Shown one piece after another: positions 33,252-42,756 of a DNA stretch of 64,000 nt. A program made the position numbers and the translations under genes. Numbering within the stretch: the first letter of the stretch is position 1; every line of letters begins with the position of its first letter. The notes beneath the pieces were generated by a model. It was not told the DNA's origin. It did no database searches and saw only the letters and a program-made list of their open reading frames with translations. Location: positions 434,001 to 498,000 of the forward strand of contig CABUKU010000001.1 in NCBI GenBank assembly GCA_902492205.1. The letters run 5' to 3'. Source of the DNA: an uncultured Bacteroides sp. (GTDB taxonomy: Bacteria; Bacteroidota; Bacteroidia; Bacteroidales; Bacteroidaceae).

Positions 33252-36245
33252 ATGAGTAAGTGCTTATTTAAAACATTCCTATGTTTTTGGGTTATGTTGC
33301 TATGTCATTCATTCTTCATGGTTGCCAACGCACAGGAGTCTGGAAAGACAACAGTATCTGGAGTAGTGACCGATGTCAATAAAGAACCTTTGATCGGTGT
33401 CTCCATTGTGGAAAAAGGAACAGTCAACGGTACTACGACTTCTCTTGACGGTGATTTCAAATTACAAGTTTCTCCCAATGCTACCTTAGTTATATCTTAC
33501 GTGGGTTACACTGCACAGCAAATCCCGGTACAAGGTAAACCGGTTATTAATGTAGTGATGAAAGAAGATGCCGTTTTGCTCGACGAGGTTGTTGCCGTTG
33601 GTTACGCCGTGGGAAGCAAACAGACTATTTCGGGTTCTGTGAAGAAGATAGATAAGAAGGATATGAATACGGGAGTGGTTAACAGTCCGCTGAATGCAAT
33701 ACAAGGCCGTATTGCCGGTGTGAATATCCAGACTGCAAGCAGTGATCCTACCGCATCACCAAGCATCCGCATCCGTGGTACCACTTCTTTGTCGGGCGGA
33801 AATGATCCGTTGGTGGTTATTGACGGGGTAATGGGTGATGTGAAGATGCTCGATGCTTTGTCTCCGAGCGACATTGAAAGCATGACTATCCTGAAAGATG
33901 CTTCCGAAACAGCTCAGTATGGTTCGAGAGGTGCAAGCGGTGTTATCGTTGTTACTACGCAGAAAGGCAAGTTCGGCTCAAAACACTTGAGCTATGACGG
34001 TACTTTCGGTGTGCAGACGGTTGCTTCAAGAAACCATTCGTTGAGTGCGGCACAATACCGTCAGGCTGCACAAGGCTTGGGACTGAACTTCGTTGATGAA
34101 GGCTACAACACAGACTTTATGGATGAAATCCTTCGTACGGGCATTACACAAAACCACAGAATATCTTTTGGCAAGGGCGATGAAGATTCTAATTACAATG
34201 TTTCTTTGGGCTTGATAGACCAGAAAGGTTTGGTAGAAACTACCAACAAACGCAATTATTCACTTAAATTGGATGTGGCACAGTCTTTCTTCAATAACAA
34301 GTTGAAGCTGGAAGCAGGTATGTTTGGTTCTAAAATAGAAACAAGGGAATTGTATGATGAAAAGAATACTTTCTATGGCGCTATTACCATGAACCCCACT
34401 TATCCTACCACTCCGAATGAGGACGGCACATGGCCGAGAGATCCGAATGCGAGTGAAGTATATAATCCGTTGGATTTACTTTCCGCCCAGAAGAAGAACG
34501 ATATTTATGATGTTTCCGTTCATGGACGTGCTACATGGAGCATTCTCGAAGAATTGAAATTCAGTGCTTTCGGCTCTTATTCATTGTATGACGATAACGC
34601 TACGATATATCTTCCTATCCATTCAAGACCGGGTATGTTGGCAAACAACGGACGCGGTGAAAGAAGTTTGGCTCGTTCGGAGAACTATCTGGGTAACCTC
34701 AGTTTGAGTTATATCAAAACTATCAACCGTAACTATATCAATGCTTTGGTATTGTTTGAAGGTGCACAGTATAATCAAAGAGGTTTTGGTGCGGCATCCA
34801 GCAGATACTCAACAGACTATTCGGGTGCGGATAATCTGATGGGAGGTGCTATTATCAACTATGGCGATGTTACTTCTTATAAGAACTCATACAAACTCGT
34901 GTCGTTCTTAGGACGTTTCAACTATGTGTATGATAACAGATATATTGCAACAGTGAACATGCGCCGTGACGGTTCTTCCAAGTTGGGCACTAACAACAAG
35001 TGGGGCTTTTTCCCTTCTTTCTCTTTGGCTTGGAACATGGCGAATGAAGCCTTTATCAAGAATAACTTGAAATTTATCAATGAATTGAAATTAAGGGCAA
35101 GTTACGGTATCTCCGGTAATCAGGATGTGATTTCACCTTACAACTCTTTGCAGTTGCTCGGTACGAGTGCTTCTTCCCTGATAACTGTTAACGGTAATCC
35201 GGCTGTTGCTTATTCATACCTGCGCAATGCCAATCCGGATTTGAAGTGGGAAACAAAGAAAACATTCGATGTTGGTTTCGATGCTTCGTTGTTCGATCAC
35301 AGACTGAGCCTGACATTTGATTATTATAGCTCTGTAACAGATGATTTGCTTTACACCTATACAGTACCTCAGCCTCCTTTCATTTATAACCAGTTGTTGG
35401 CAAACATCGGTTCGATGAAGAATAACGGTGTCGAGTTCTCTGTAAGCTATGCTGCAATAAGAAACAAAGATTTTGATTTGAATATTTCTGCTAACTTTGC
35501 TTATCAGCAGAATAAAGTAACTTCATTGACAGGAACCTATAACGGGCAGCCGCTTACTCCGAGCGCTTACGTGAAACTAAGCAAAGTGGTGGGAGCCGGA
35601 ACTCAGGCAAACAACGATGTGGTATATATGTTTGAAGGGCAGCCTTTGGGAGTATTCTATCTTCCGAAAGCCAATGGATTAATCAGTACGGAAGAAGGTA
35701 ACAAGTATAACATTCAGGATTTGACAGGCGAAGGAGATATTAATATTGCCGACGGTCAGGACCGCTATATTGCGGGACAGGTAATGCCTAAATATTACGT
35801 AGGCGGTAATATCTCCTTCCGTTACAAAGCTTTCGATGTGCAGATGCAGTTGAATGGTGCATTCGGTCATAAGATATACAACGGCACTTCGCTGACTTTG
35901 AATAATATGAAGAACTTCCCTACTTACAATGTATTGGAAGGCGCACAAGATAAGAATATCCATGACGGTACTGTTTCCGATTACTGGTTGGAGAACGGTA
36001 ACTATCTGAATATCTCTGCTTTGACCTTTGGATATACATTCGATGCATTCAGGTTGAAGGATAAAATGAAGTCATTGAGAATAACTGCTTCCGTAAATAA
36101 CCTGTGCACAATCACAAGTTACTCAGGGCTTACTCCGATGATTAACAGTAACACTATGGCAAGCGATAATACGTTTGGCGTGGATGACAAGCGTTTCTAT
36201 CCTGTAGCCCGTACATTCTCAGTAGGTTTAAGTCTTAACTTTTAA
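33252..36245 (+). CDS. SusC-family TonB-dependent outer-membrane transporter (first pair)
   Basis: SusC-type proteins are 22-stranded barrels that import glycans captured by their SusD lid, using TonB energy. This one has 997 residues. After the signal (ending NAQE) comes a carboxypeptidase-regulatory-like domain (TTVSGVVTDVNKEPLIGVSIVEKGTVNGTTTSLDGDFKLQV), a TonB-box-like segment around VLLDEVVAVGYAVGSKQTISGSV, then the plug (GVNIQTASSDPTASPSIRIRGTTSLSGGNDPLVVIDGVM, ILKDASETAQYGSRGASGVIVVTTQKG) and the barrel, ending in a final Phe strand (FSVGLSLNF). The SusD partner follows after 11 bp. The upstream DUF6377 regulator is the candidate controller. The substrate is not readable from sequence, but GH97 and GH65 follow. 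Confidence 0.95.
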   Translation: MSKCLFKTFLCFWVMLLCHSFFMVANAQESGKTTVSGVVTDVNKEPLIGVSIVEKGTVNGTTTSLDGDFKLQVSPNATLVISYVGYTAQQIPVQGKPVINVVMKEDAVLLDEVVAVGYAVGSKQTISGSVKKIDKKDMNTGVVNSPLNAIQGRIAGVNIQTASSDPTASPSIRIRGTTSLSGGNDPLVVIDGVMGDVKMLDALSPSDIESMTILKDASETAQYGSRGASGVIVVTTQKGKFGSKHLSYDGTFGVQTVASRNHSLSAAQYRQAAQGLGLNFVDEGYNTDFMDEILRTGITQNHRISFGKGDEDSNYNVSLGLIDQKGLVETTNKRNYSLKLDVAQSFFNNKLKLEAGMFGSKIETRELYDEKNTFYGAITMNPTYPTTPNEDGTWPRDPNASEVYNPLDLLSAQKKNDIYDVSVHGRATWSILEELKFSAFGSYSLYDDNATIYLPIHSRPGMLANNGRGERSLARSENYLGNLSLSYIKTINRNYINALVLFEGAQYNQRGFGAASSRYSTDYSGADNLMGGAIINYGDVTSYKNSYKLVSFLGRFNYVYDNRYIATVNMRRDGSSKLGTNNKWGFFPSFSLAWNMANEAFIKNNLKFINELKLRASYGISGNQDVISPYNSLQLLGTSASSLITVNGNPAVAYSYLRNANPDLKWETKKTFDVGFDASLFDHRLSLTFDYYSSVTDDLLYTYTVPQPPFIYNQLLANIGSMKNNGVEFSVSYAAIRNKDFDLNISANFAYQQNKVTSLTGTYNGQPLTPSAYVKLSKVVGAGTQANNDVVYMFEGQPLGVFYLPKANGLISTEEGNKYNIQDLTGEGDINIADGQDRYIAGQVMPKYYVGGNISFRYKAFDVQMQLNGAFGHKIYNGTSLTLNNMKNFPTYNVLEGAQDKNIHDGTVSDYWLENGNYLNISALTFGYTFDAFRLKDKMKSLRITASVNNLCTITSYSGLTPMINSNTMASDNTFGVDDKRFYPVARTFSVGLSLNF

Positions 36246-36256
36246 AAGATAATATT

Positions 36257-37858
36257 ATGAAGAAAAGATATTTACTCGCATTACCTTTATTATTCTCTTT
36301 GGGCAGTTGCTCGCTCGACGAGAACCCCATTGACATGTTGCCCGAAGATGAGGCGTTCAAAACCCCTGATTTGGTTTATACGAATACAGTCGTAGGTCTT
36401 TATAATGATATAAGGAACCTGGCTAATGTTGCGACTTGGGATTTGAGTGAACAGCCTACCGATGAAGCCATGATTCCTACACGTGGAAACGACTGGGATG
36501 ACGGTGGTCAGTTCCGTGCCTTGCATGCACATACATGGACTCCTTCACAAAATCAGTTCAATGACTCATGGCAGGAAAGATATTCGGCTATCGGTAAATG
36601 TAACCAGAGTCTTAAGATTGTGGAAAACGCAAAGGCAAATAATCCGACTGCTACTTTTTATGATGCTTACATCGCTGAAATCAGAGCATTAAGGGCCTTG
36701 AATTATTTCTATTTGCTGGATCAGTTCGGGCGTATTCCTATCTCTACTTCGGTAGATGTAGCTGTCAGTGAAGTGAAACAGTCCAAGAGAAGTGAGGTAT
36801 TCAAGTTTGTGAAAGACGAGCTTGATGCTGTCCGTCCTTATCTTGCTTCTGCACGTTCGAACCAAGCAGGTGAATATTATGGCCGTATGACTAAATCGAC
36901 TGTATTCTTCCTTTTGGCAAAAATGGCTTTGAATGCAAATGTTTATACTGATGATAATTGGGAAGTGACGGGAAACAATCCCCAAGGCTCAACAGACTTT
37001 ACAATTGACGGTAATAATGTAGGGGCATATCAGGCTGTGATTGCTTATTGTGACTCTATCACTAAAGAAGGATATGACTTGGAACCTAGCTTTGCATCGA
37101 ACTTTGCCGTGAAGAACGAAACATCCAATGAAAATATCTTTGTGATACCTTTAGATCCGAGTTTATACAGACAAAGCAGCCAGATATTGTATCAACGCAC
37201 TTTACACTACATACATGGAAAGGCTTTCGGTCTGGATACATGGAACGGAGCATGTGCAACTATTGAAATGATGCAGGCAATGGGATATGGAACGGAAACG
37301 CCTGATCCGCGTATGGCTTTGAGCTTTTACACAGGCAAAGTGAAAGGACCTGATGGTGAATACATAAAAGATGAGGATGGTACAGACTTTGCATACTTGC
37401 CAATGGATGTGAGGTTGAAAATGGATACATCCGATAAGAGCAAGAAGACCGGAGCACGTTGGGCTAAATATGAAATAGACCGCCAGTTCCAAGGTTCGGG
37501 CGACTTGGTTCATAATGATTTTGTTCTTTTCCGCTATGCCGATGTTTTGCTGATGAAAGCGGAAGCGGAACTGAGATTAGGCAACGAGCCGGAAGCATTG
37601 AAATTGGTGAAGAAAATCAGGGATAGGGTAGGTGCTTCCGAACTGACTTCTGTGGAGCTTGATGATATTCTGAAAGAAAGAATGATTGAATTAAGCTGGG
37701 AAATGTGGAGACGTAACGATATGGTTCGTTTCGGTACATTTACAAAGGCATATAAGGATAAGGAAGAATCTGCACCCTACCGAATAGTATATCCTATTCA
37801 TCAGGACATCCTTTCCGGAAATCATAATTTAACTCAGAATCCTGGTTATTCGAAATAA
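36257..37858 (+). CDS. SusD/RagB-family glycan-binding lipoprotein (first pair)
   Basis: The protein has 533 residues. The lipobox (LFSLGSC) about 18 residues in marks a surface lipoprotein that caps its SusC partner and binds glycan. Typical SusD features are SLDENPIDMLPEDEAFKTPDLVYTNTVVGLYNDI at the N-terminus, EIRALRALNYFYLLDQFGRIPI (TPR-like helices), FRYADVLLMKAEAELRLGNEPEALKLVKKIRDRVGA, and the C-terminal IVYPIHQDILSGNHNLTQNPGY. It lies 11 bp after SusC. A strong hairpin (37876-37928) follows it, so the enzymes downstream may be transcribed less than this pair. Confidence 0.94.
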   Translation: MKKRYLLALPLLFSLGSCSLDENPIDMLPEDEAFKTPDLVYTNTVVGLYNDIRNLANVATWDLSEQPTDEAMIPTRGNDWDDGGQFRALHAHTWTPSQNQFNDSWQERYSAIGKCNQSLKIVENAKANNPTATFYDAYIAEIRALRALNYFYLLDQFGRIPISTSVDVAVSEVKQSKRSEVFKFVKDELDAVRPYLASARSNQAGEYYGRMTKSTVFFLLAKMALNANVYTDDNWEVTGNNPQGSTDFTIDGNNVGAYQAVIAYCDSITKEGYDLEPSFASNFAVKNETSNENIFVIPLDPSLYRQSSQILYQRTLHYIHGKAFGLDTWNGACATIEMMQAMGYGTETPDPRMALSFYTGKVKGPDGEYIKDEDGTDFAYLPMDVRLKMDTSDKSKKTGARWAKYEIDRQFQGSGDLVHNDFVLFRYADVLLMKAEAELRLGNEPEALKLVKKIRDRVGASELTSVELDDILKERMIELSWEMWRRNDMVRFGTFTKAYKDKEESAPYRIVYPIHQDILSGNHNLTQNPGYSK

Positions 37859-37875
37859 AAAATATGCTATATTGC

Positions 37876-37928
37876 GTGCCGGCTGCTATTTATTTGTATC
37901 TTTATGAGGTTTGATAGATAGCCGGCAC
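37876..37928 (+). terminator. Hairpin between SusD and GH97 (partial terminator)
   Basis: GTGCCGGCT (37876-37884) pairs with AGCCGGCAC (37920-37928) over 9 GC-rich bp, followed by ATTTTAATT. The 35-nt loop is long. It could attenuate readthrough or stabilise the susCD mRNA. No clear promoter is seen between here and 37977. Confidence 0.7.
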
Positions 37929-37976
37929 ATTTTAATTGTGACACAATAGAGTTTAACTTTAAATTAATTATACGAT

Positions 37977-40085
37977 ATGAGGAAATTTACATTACTTCTG
38001 GGCTTGAGCTTGTTTATAGTAAATTCATTATTTGCTCAGGTACTTAAATCACCGGATGGGAATTTAATTTTATCCTTTCACTTGTCTGAAACAAAAGCGC
38101 CTGCTTATTCTTTGCAATATAAAGGCAAGGCAGTGATAAAGGATAGTAAAATGGGCTTTCTTATTAATCCGTCTTATACTTTCAACAAGGATTTCAAAGT
38201 TGTGAATACGGAATATGATGAGGCGGACAGCACTTGGGAACCGGTGTGGGGAGAGAATAAGGAGATACGGGATAATCATAAGGAAATGCTTGTTTCACTT
38301 GTTCAGGATAAAACGAACTGGAAGTTGAACATACGTTTCCGTTTGTTTAATGACGGACTTGGTTTCCGCTATGAATTCCCGGTGCAGGATAATCTTCGCC
38401 ATTTCGTCATAAAGGAAGAGATGACCGAATTTAATCTTACGGGAGATCACAAAGCATTCTGGATTCCTGCCGATTATGATACGAATGAATTTGCTGTAAC
38501 TACTTCAAAGTTATCGGAAGTTGCCGGACTTATAGACAATGTACGTTCAGAACCTCTTGCTGCAAAAACTCCGTCACCTAATCTTGCCGTTCAAACTCCT
38601 TTGATGCTGAAATCGGCGGATGGGCTGTATATTAACATACATGAAGCTGCATTGGTTAATTATCCGGCTATGTTCCTTAACCTCGATGACAAGAACTTTG
38701 CCATGAGTTCACATCTTACTCCTGATAAGAATGGGAATAAAGGATACATCCAGACAGGCAGTGTAACACCTTGGCGTACTGTTGTTGTCAGTGATGATGC
38801 ACGCGATATTCTTGCTTCCAATTTGATTCTTAACCTGAACGAACCTTGTAAGTTTGCAGATACTTCATGGATTAAGCCGACTAAATATGTAGGTGTGTGG
38901 TGGGAATATTTCACCGGAGGCAAGTCTTCTTGGGCATACACGGATTATGGAGATATTGTGATTGGTGAAACAGATTATACCAAACTGAAACCGAATGGAA
39001 ATCACGGGGCAAATACTGCACACGTAAAAGAATATATCGACTTTGCTGCAAAGAATGGTTTTGATGCCGTGCTGGTAGAAGGCTGGAATGAAGGTTGGGA
39101 AGACAATGCTGCTTATGTAAAGGAGAAAATATATAGCTTTACTAAAGCTTATCCCGATTTCGATGTGAAAGAACTTCACCGTTATGCAGCTTCCAAAGGA
39201 GTCAAGATTATTATGCACCATGAAACTACTTCATCGGTTGCCGATTATGAACGTCAATTGCATGATGCTTTCCGTTTTATGGTAGATAACGGTTACAATG
39301 CAGTGAAGACAGGTTATGTAGGTCCGATTATTCCCCGCAGTGAGCACCATGACGGGCAATGGATGGTAAACCATTATAATTATGTGGCTAAAACCGCTGC
39401 CGATTATAAGATTATGGTGGATTCTCACGAAGCAGTGCGCCCTACGGGAATGTGCAGAACTTATCCTAACTGGGTGGCACAGGAATCCGCTCGTGGAACG
39501 GAGTTTGAATCTTTCAGGGGAATTAATCCTGACCATACTACCATACTTCCGTTTACCCGTTTAATGGGAGGCCCGATGGATTATACTCCGGGCATCTTTG
39601 AAGGAGACTTGTGGAGAGATGGTAAAAAGAAAGGTAACTTAAGCTCTACGTTGGTTAAGCAGTTGGCTTTATATGTCACCATGTACAGTCCGTTACAGAT
39701 GGCTGCCGATATGATTGAGAATTATGAAAAGCATCCCGATGCATTCCAATTTATTAAAGATGTGGCAGTAGATTGGGATAACTCTTACATTCTTGAAGCA
39801 GAGCCGGGTGATTATATCACTATCGCACGCAAGGCAAAGGGTAAGAATGAATGGTATATAGGTGGTATTACAGACGAGAATGCAAGAGAAGCAGTGATTG
39901 ACTTGAACTTCCTGCCTGCCGGAAAGAAATATGTAGCCACTATCTATGCCGACGGTAAAGATGCGGGCTGGAAAACCAATCCGAGAAGCTATGTTATTTC
40001 TACAAAGAAAGTGACAAACAAAACGAAATTGAAGCAAAGATTAGCTCCCAGTGGTGGTGTGGCTATCAGCATTAAAGAATTATGA
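37977..40085 (+). CDS. GH97 alpha-glucosidase, SusB type (inverting)
   Basis: The protein has 702 residues with a signal peptide ending at LFAQ. It reads closely along my memory of B. theta SusB, a calcium-dependent inverting alpha-glucosidase: YVGVWWEYFTGGKSSWAYTDYG, GFDAVLVEGWNEGWED, IIMHHETTSSV, VDSHEAVRPTGMCRTYPN, SARGTEFESF. The SusB residues Glu439, Glu508, Glu526 and Glu532 correspond by spacing to Glu416, Glu485, Glu503 and Glu509, all present. The family's retaining alpha-galactosidases use an Asp nucleophile instead, so inverting alpha-glucosidase chemistry is the better call. The stop overlaps the GH65 start by 4 bp (ATGA), which indicates translational coupling and a shared substrate. 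Confidence 0.92.
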   Translation: MRKFTLLLGLSLFIVNSLFAQVLKSPDGNLILSFHLSETKAPAYSLQYKGKAVIKDSKMGFLINPSYTFNKDFKVVNTEYDEADSTWEPVWGENKEIRDNHKEMLVSLVQDKTNWKLNIRFRLFNDGLGFRYEFPVQDNLRHFVIKEEMTEFNLTGDHKAFWIPADYDTNEFAVTTSKLSEVAGLIDNVRSEPLAAKTPSPNLAVQTPLMLKSADGLYINIHEAALVNYPAMFLNLDDKNFAMSSHLTPDKNGNKGYIQTGSVTPWRTVVVSDDARDILASNLILNLNEPCKFADTSWIKPTKYVGVWWEYFTGGKSSWAYTDYGDIVIGETDYTKLKPNGNHGANTAHVKEYIDFAAKNGFDAVLVEGWNEGWEDNAAYVKEKIYSFTKAYPDFDVKELHRYAASKGVKIIMHHETTSSVADYERQLHDAFRFMVDNGYNAVKTGYVGPIIPRSEHHDGQWMVNHYNYVAKTAADYKIMVDSHEAVRPTGMCRTYPNWVAQESARGTEFESFRGINPDHTTILPFTRLMGGPMDYTPGIFEGDLWRDGKKKGNLSSTLVKQLALYVTMYSPLQMAADMIENYEKHPDAFQFIKDVAVDWDNSYILEAEPGDYITIARKAKGKNEWYIGGITDENAREAVIDLNFLPAGKKYVATIYADGKDAGWKTNPRSYVISTKKVTNKTKLKQRLAPSGGVAISIKEL

Positions 40086-42118
40086 AAAGACTTTCATTAG
40101 TAATTATAAGTGTAATCCTGTGCTTTCCTCTTGTGAGGGCACAGGATTCCTGGGTTTTAAAGGCGGATAACATCGATAAAGATAACTATTATGGTGTATC
40201 GGTAGGTAACGGGATGTTGGGACTGGTATCCTCTGCCGAACCTCTGAAACTGAAAGAAGTAGTATTGGCGGGTTTGTATGACTGCTATGGCAACGGAAGA
40301 GTTGCGAGCACCGTTTCTACTTTCAATCTGTTGGATATGAGATTGGCTATCGGTTGGCAAGACGTTACTCCTTCCAATGTTTCCAACTTTACCCAACAAT
40401 TGGATATGCGTAACGGAGCTTTTACAGGTTCTTTCGACTTTAAAGACATAGCTTCGGTGAGATATACTTATTATGCACTTCGCCAGCTTCCTCATACGGT
40501 TATGCTTGATGTGACTGTGAAGGCACATAAGAAGACAGCCGTTTTGGCGGAGAATATAATGCAAACTCCGGCGGCATTCCGTGATAACCGTAACTATTAT
40601 AACGAAGTGAACCCGGCACACGCTTATATTCCTTTGTTGACAACGGTGGCACAAACCCCATCCGGCAATGCTACGGTCGTTGCAAGCAATACGTTTATTT
40701 TCCCGGAGAAGCATGGAGAAGAACCTAAAGTATTGCATGAAATGCGTCACACCAATTCACATCTTATGCAGTTTACCCGAAACTTGGAAGAAGGAGAGGA
40801 ATATACTTTCTCTTTAATCGGTAATCTGCTTTCTTCCGAACATGTGGCAGATCCTTACAATCAGGCGGAACGTTTGGCGATCTATGCTAATTTGCAGGGG
40901 CATGATGCTTTGCTGGCAGCGCATAACCGGGCATGGGAAGAACTGTGGAAAAGCGATATTATTATCGAAGGCGATAAACAAGCCCAACAAGACATACACA
41001 GCATGATGTATCACCTGTATTCTTTTGTCCGTGAAGGAACAAACAACTCTTTGTCCCCAATGGGACTGAGTGGCTTGGGTTATATGGGGCATGTATTCTG
41101 GGATACTGAAATATGGATGTACCCTCCGTTGCTTTTGCTGCATCCCGAAATTGCAAAAGGATTGATGGAATACCGCTACCGGAGGTTGGAAGCTGCGAAA
41201 CAGAATGCTTTCCTGCATGGATATGAAGGAGCTATGTATCCGTGGGAGAGTGCCGCTTCGGGTGAGGAAGAAACTCCTGTATGGGCTTTGTCGGGCCCTT
41301 ATGAGCATCACATCACGGCAGATATAGCCATTGCTGCATGGAATTATTATTTGGTGACCGGGGATAAGGACTGGTTGAAAGAGAAAGGGTTGCCAATTCT
41401 GCAAAATACGGCAGCTTTCTGGGAAAGCAGGGTGACACCGAACAATGGAAAGTATGAGATTAAGAATGTAGTTTGTGCCGATGAGTGGGCGGAGAATGTA
41501 GATAATAATGCTTATACGAATGCCACTGCAAAGCTGAATCTGGAATATGCAAATGAAGCGGCGCGGATATTGGGATTGCCTGTAAACCGTAAATGGAAAG
41601 AAATAGCAGATAATCTTGTTTTCGCCAAGATGGAGAACGGAGTAACCCGTGAGCACGATACTTATACGGGACAGCCCATTAAGCAGGCGGATGTTAATTT
41701 GCTCGCTTACCCTTTGAAAGTGATTACCGACCAAGCCCAAATAAGCAAAGATTTGAAGTATTATCAGGAAAAAGTACCTTATGCCAATACTCCTGCAATG
41801 ACACAAGCTGTGTTCTCATTGCTGCACAGCCGTTTGGGTGATGGAGCTGAGGCTTATAAATGGTTCAAGGATGCTTATGAATTGAATTTGCTTCCACCTT
41901 TCCGGGTAATAGCAGAAACAAAAGGTGGCACGAATCCTTATTTCATTACAGGAGCCGGAGGTGTGTTGCAAACTGTTATGATGGGGTTTGCCGGATTGGA
42001 TATTTCTACCGAAGGAGGAATCAGACAGATAAAGTCGGTTATGCCATCTCATTGGAAGAAGCTGACCATAACAGGAATAGGGAGTGACAAGAAGACTTTT
42101 ACAGTAACAAACAAATAG
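40082..42118 (+). CDS. GH65-family glycosidase (possible alpha-1,2-glucosidase/PGGHG-like)
   Basis: The protein has 678 residues and an N-terminal signal (MKRLSLVIISVILCFPLVRAQ), so it is exported. The (alpha/alpha)6 catalytic domain carries the GH65 blocks MGLSGLGYMGHVFWDTEIWMYPPLLLLHPEIAKGLMEYRYRRLEAAKQNAFLHGYEGAMYPWES and VVCADEWAENVDNNAYTNATA; Glu468 in ADEW is the presumed general acid. Most GH65 members are cytoplasmic phosphorylases, whereas an exported form fits hydrolases such as the protein-glucosylgalactosylhydroxylysine glucosidase branch. I therefore infer hydrolysis of an alpha-glucoside, perhaps alpha-1,2. It overlaps GH97 by 4 bp. Downstream is a 640-bp gap with array E. Confidence 0.82.
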   Translation: MKRLSLVIISVILCFPLVRAQDSWVLKADNIDKDNYYGVSVGNGMLGLVSSAEPLKLKEVVLAGLYDCYGNGRVASTVSTFNLLDMRLAIGWQDVTPSNVSNFTQQLDMRNGAFTGSFDFKDIASVRYTYYALRQLPHTVMLDVTVKAHKKTAVLAENIMQTPAAFRDNRNYYNEVNPAHAYIPLLTTVAQTPSGNATVVASNTFIFPEKHGEEPKVLHEMRHTNSHLMQFTRNLEEGEEYTFSLIGNLLSSEHVADPYNQAERLAIYANLQGHDALLAAHNRAWEELWKSDIIIEGDKQAQQDIHSMMYHLYSFVREGTNNSLSPMGLSGLGYMGHVFWDTEIWMYPPLLLLHPEIAKGLMEYRYRRLEAAKQNAFLHGYEGAMYPWESAASGEEETPVWALSGPYEHHITADIAIAAWNYYLVTGDKDWLKEKGLPILQNTAAFWESRVTPNNGKYEIKNVVCADEWAENVDNNAYTNATAKLNLEYANEAARILGLPVNRKWKEIADNLVFAKMENGVTREHDTYTGQPIKQADVNLLAYPLKVITDQAQISKDLKYYQEKVPYANTPAMTQAVFSLLHSRLGDGAEAYKWFKDAYELNLLPPFRVIAETKGGTNPYFITGAGGVLQTVMMGFAGLDISTEGGIRQIKSVMPSHWKKLTITGIGSDKKTFTVTNK

Positions 42119-42300
42119 AGTGCAAAAAGCATGACAGAATTGTACAAAACAACGGGTTGTTTCATGTCACAAGTTTTCGCACTACCCTTGTTCTACGCCT
42201 TATGAGTGTGTTGGAAAAAGGGAAGTGTTTGATAATGAGTGCTATGACAAATTTGTAATTTACCCCTTAAAAACAATATAATATTCAATATTGTCATAGT

Positions 42301-42388
42301 AGTTGCACTACGTCTTCTTTCGGATTACAGTAGTGCAACTTGCTTGTTACACTACGTCTTCTCGCCAGTTATACTACTGTAACTTGCT
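42301..42388. repeat. Array of four 22-bp units forming a 44-bp tandem dimer (array E)
   Basis: The 22-bp units begin at 42301, 42323, 42345 and 42367. Cores are AGTTGCACTAC, GATTACAGTAGTGCAACT, TGTTACACTAC and AGTTATACTACTGTAAC. Units 1 and 2 form an 11-bp inverted repeat (42301-42311 with 42330-42340). CACTACGTCTTCT recurs exactly 44 bp apart (42306, 42350), and AACTTGC recurs 44 bp apart. A further related stretch, CGCACTACCCTTGTTC, starts at 42179. AAAACAACGGG (42146-42156) is mirrored by CCCGTTGTTTT (42396-42406). Apart from this and the promoter at 42719, I see nothing in 42119-42756. Confidence 0.85.
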
Positions 42389-42718
42389 AACATGTCCCGT
42401 TGTTTTTCTTTAGTTGCCCTGACATAAATATTAGTTGCCTGCATGAATTCATATAATTCGTGCGGGTTTTATTTTATTTCTTCTGTATCCTTTTTTATCT
42501 TCCAAAGAAACTATACTATACACTTATGAGAATATAATATACTATGTGATAATGTGTATTTTGCTGATAAATAGGGTGTTATGTGTAAATGGTACATAAG
42601 CGAGAATTAGATTTAAACTCTTTAAAACAGCCATAAATACAGACCATTGAAAATATGTTCTTGAGCATGTGTACACTTCTTTGAGAATATAGTAAACGCT
42701 TTCCTTTCGTTCACCCCA

Positions 42719-42726
42719 TACTTTTG
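42719..42726 (+). promoter_or_regulatory. -7 box for the GH130-MFS-SusCD operon
   Basis: TACTTTTG at 42719-42726 matches TAnnTTTG. It overlaps the first possible start codon (TTG at 42724), which supports the ATG at 42757 as the real start. Confidence 0.6.
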
Positions 42727-42756
42727 CTTGCAGAATTAATAATTAATCGAAATACT

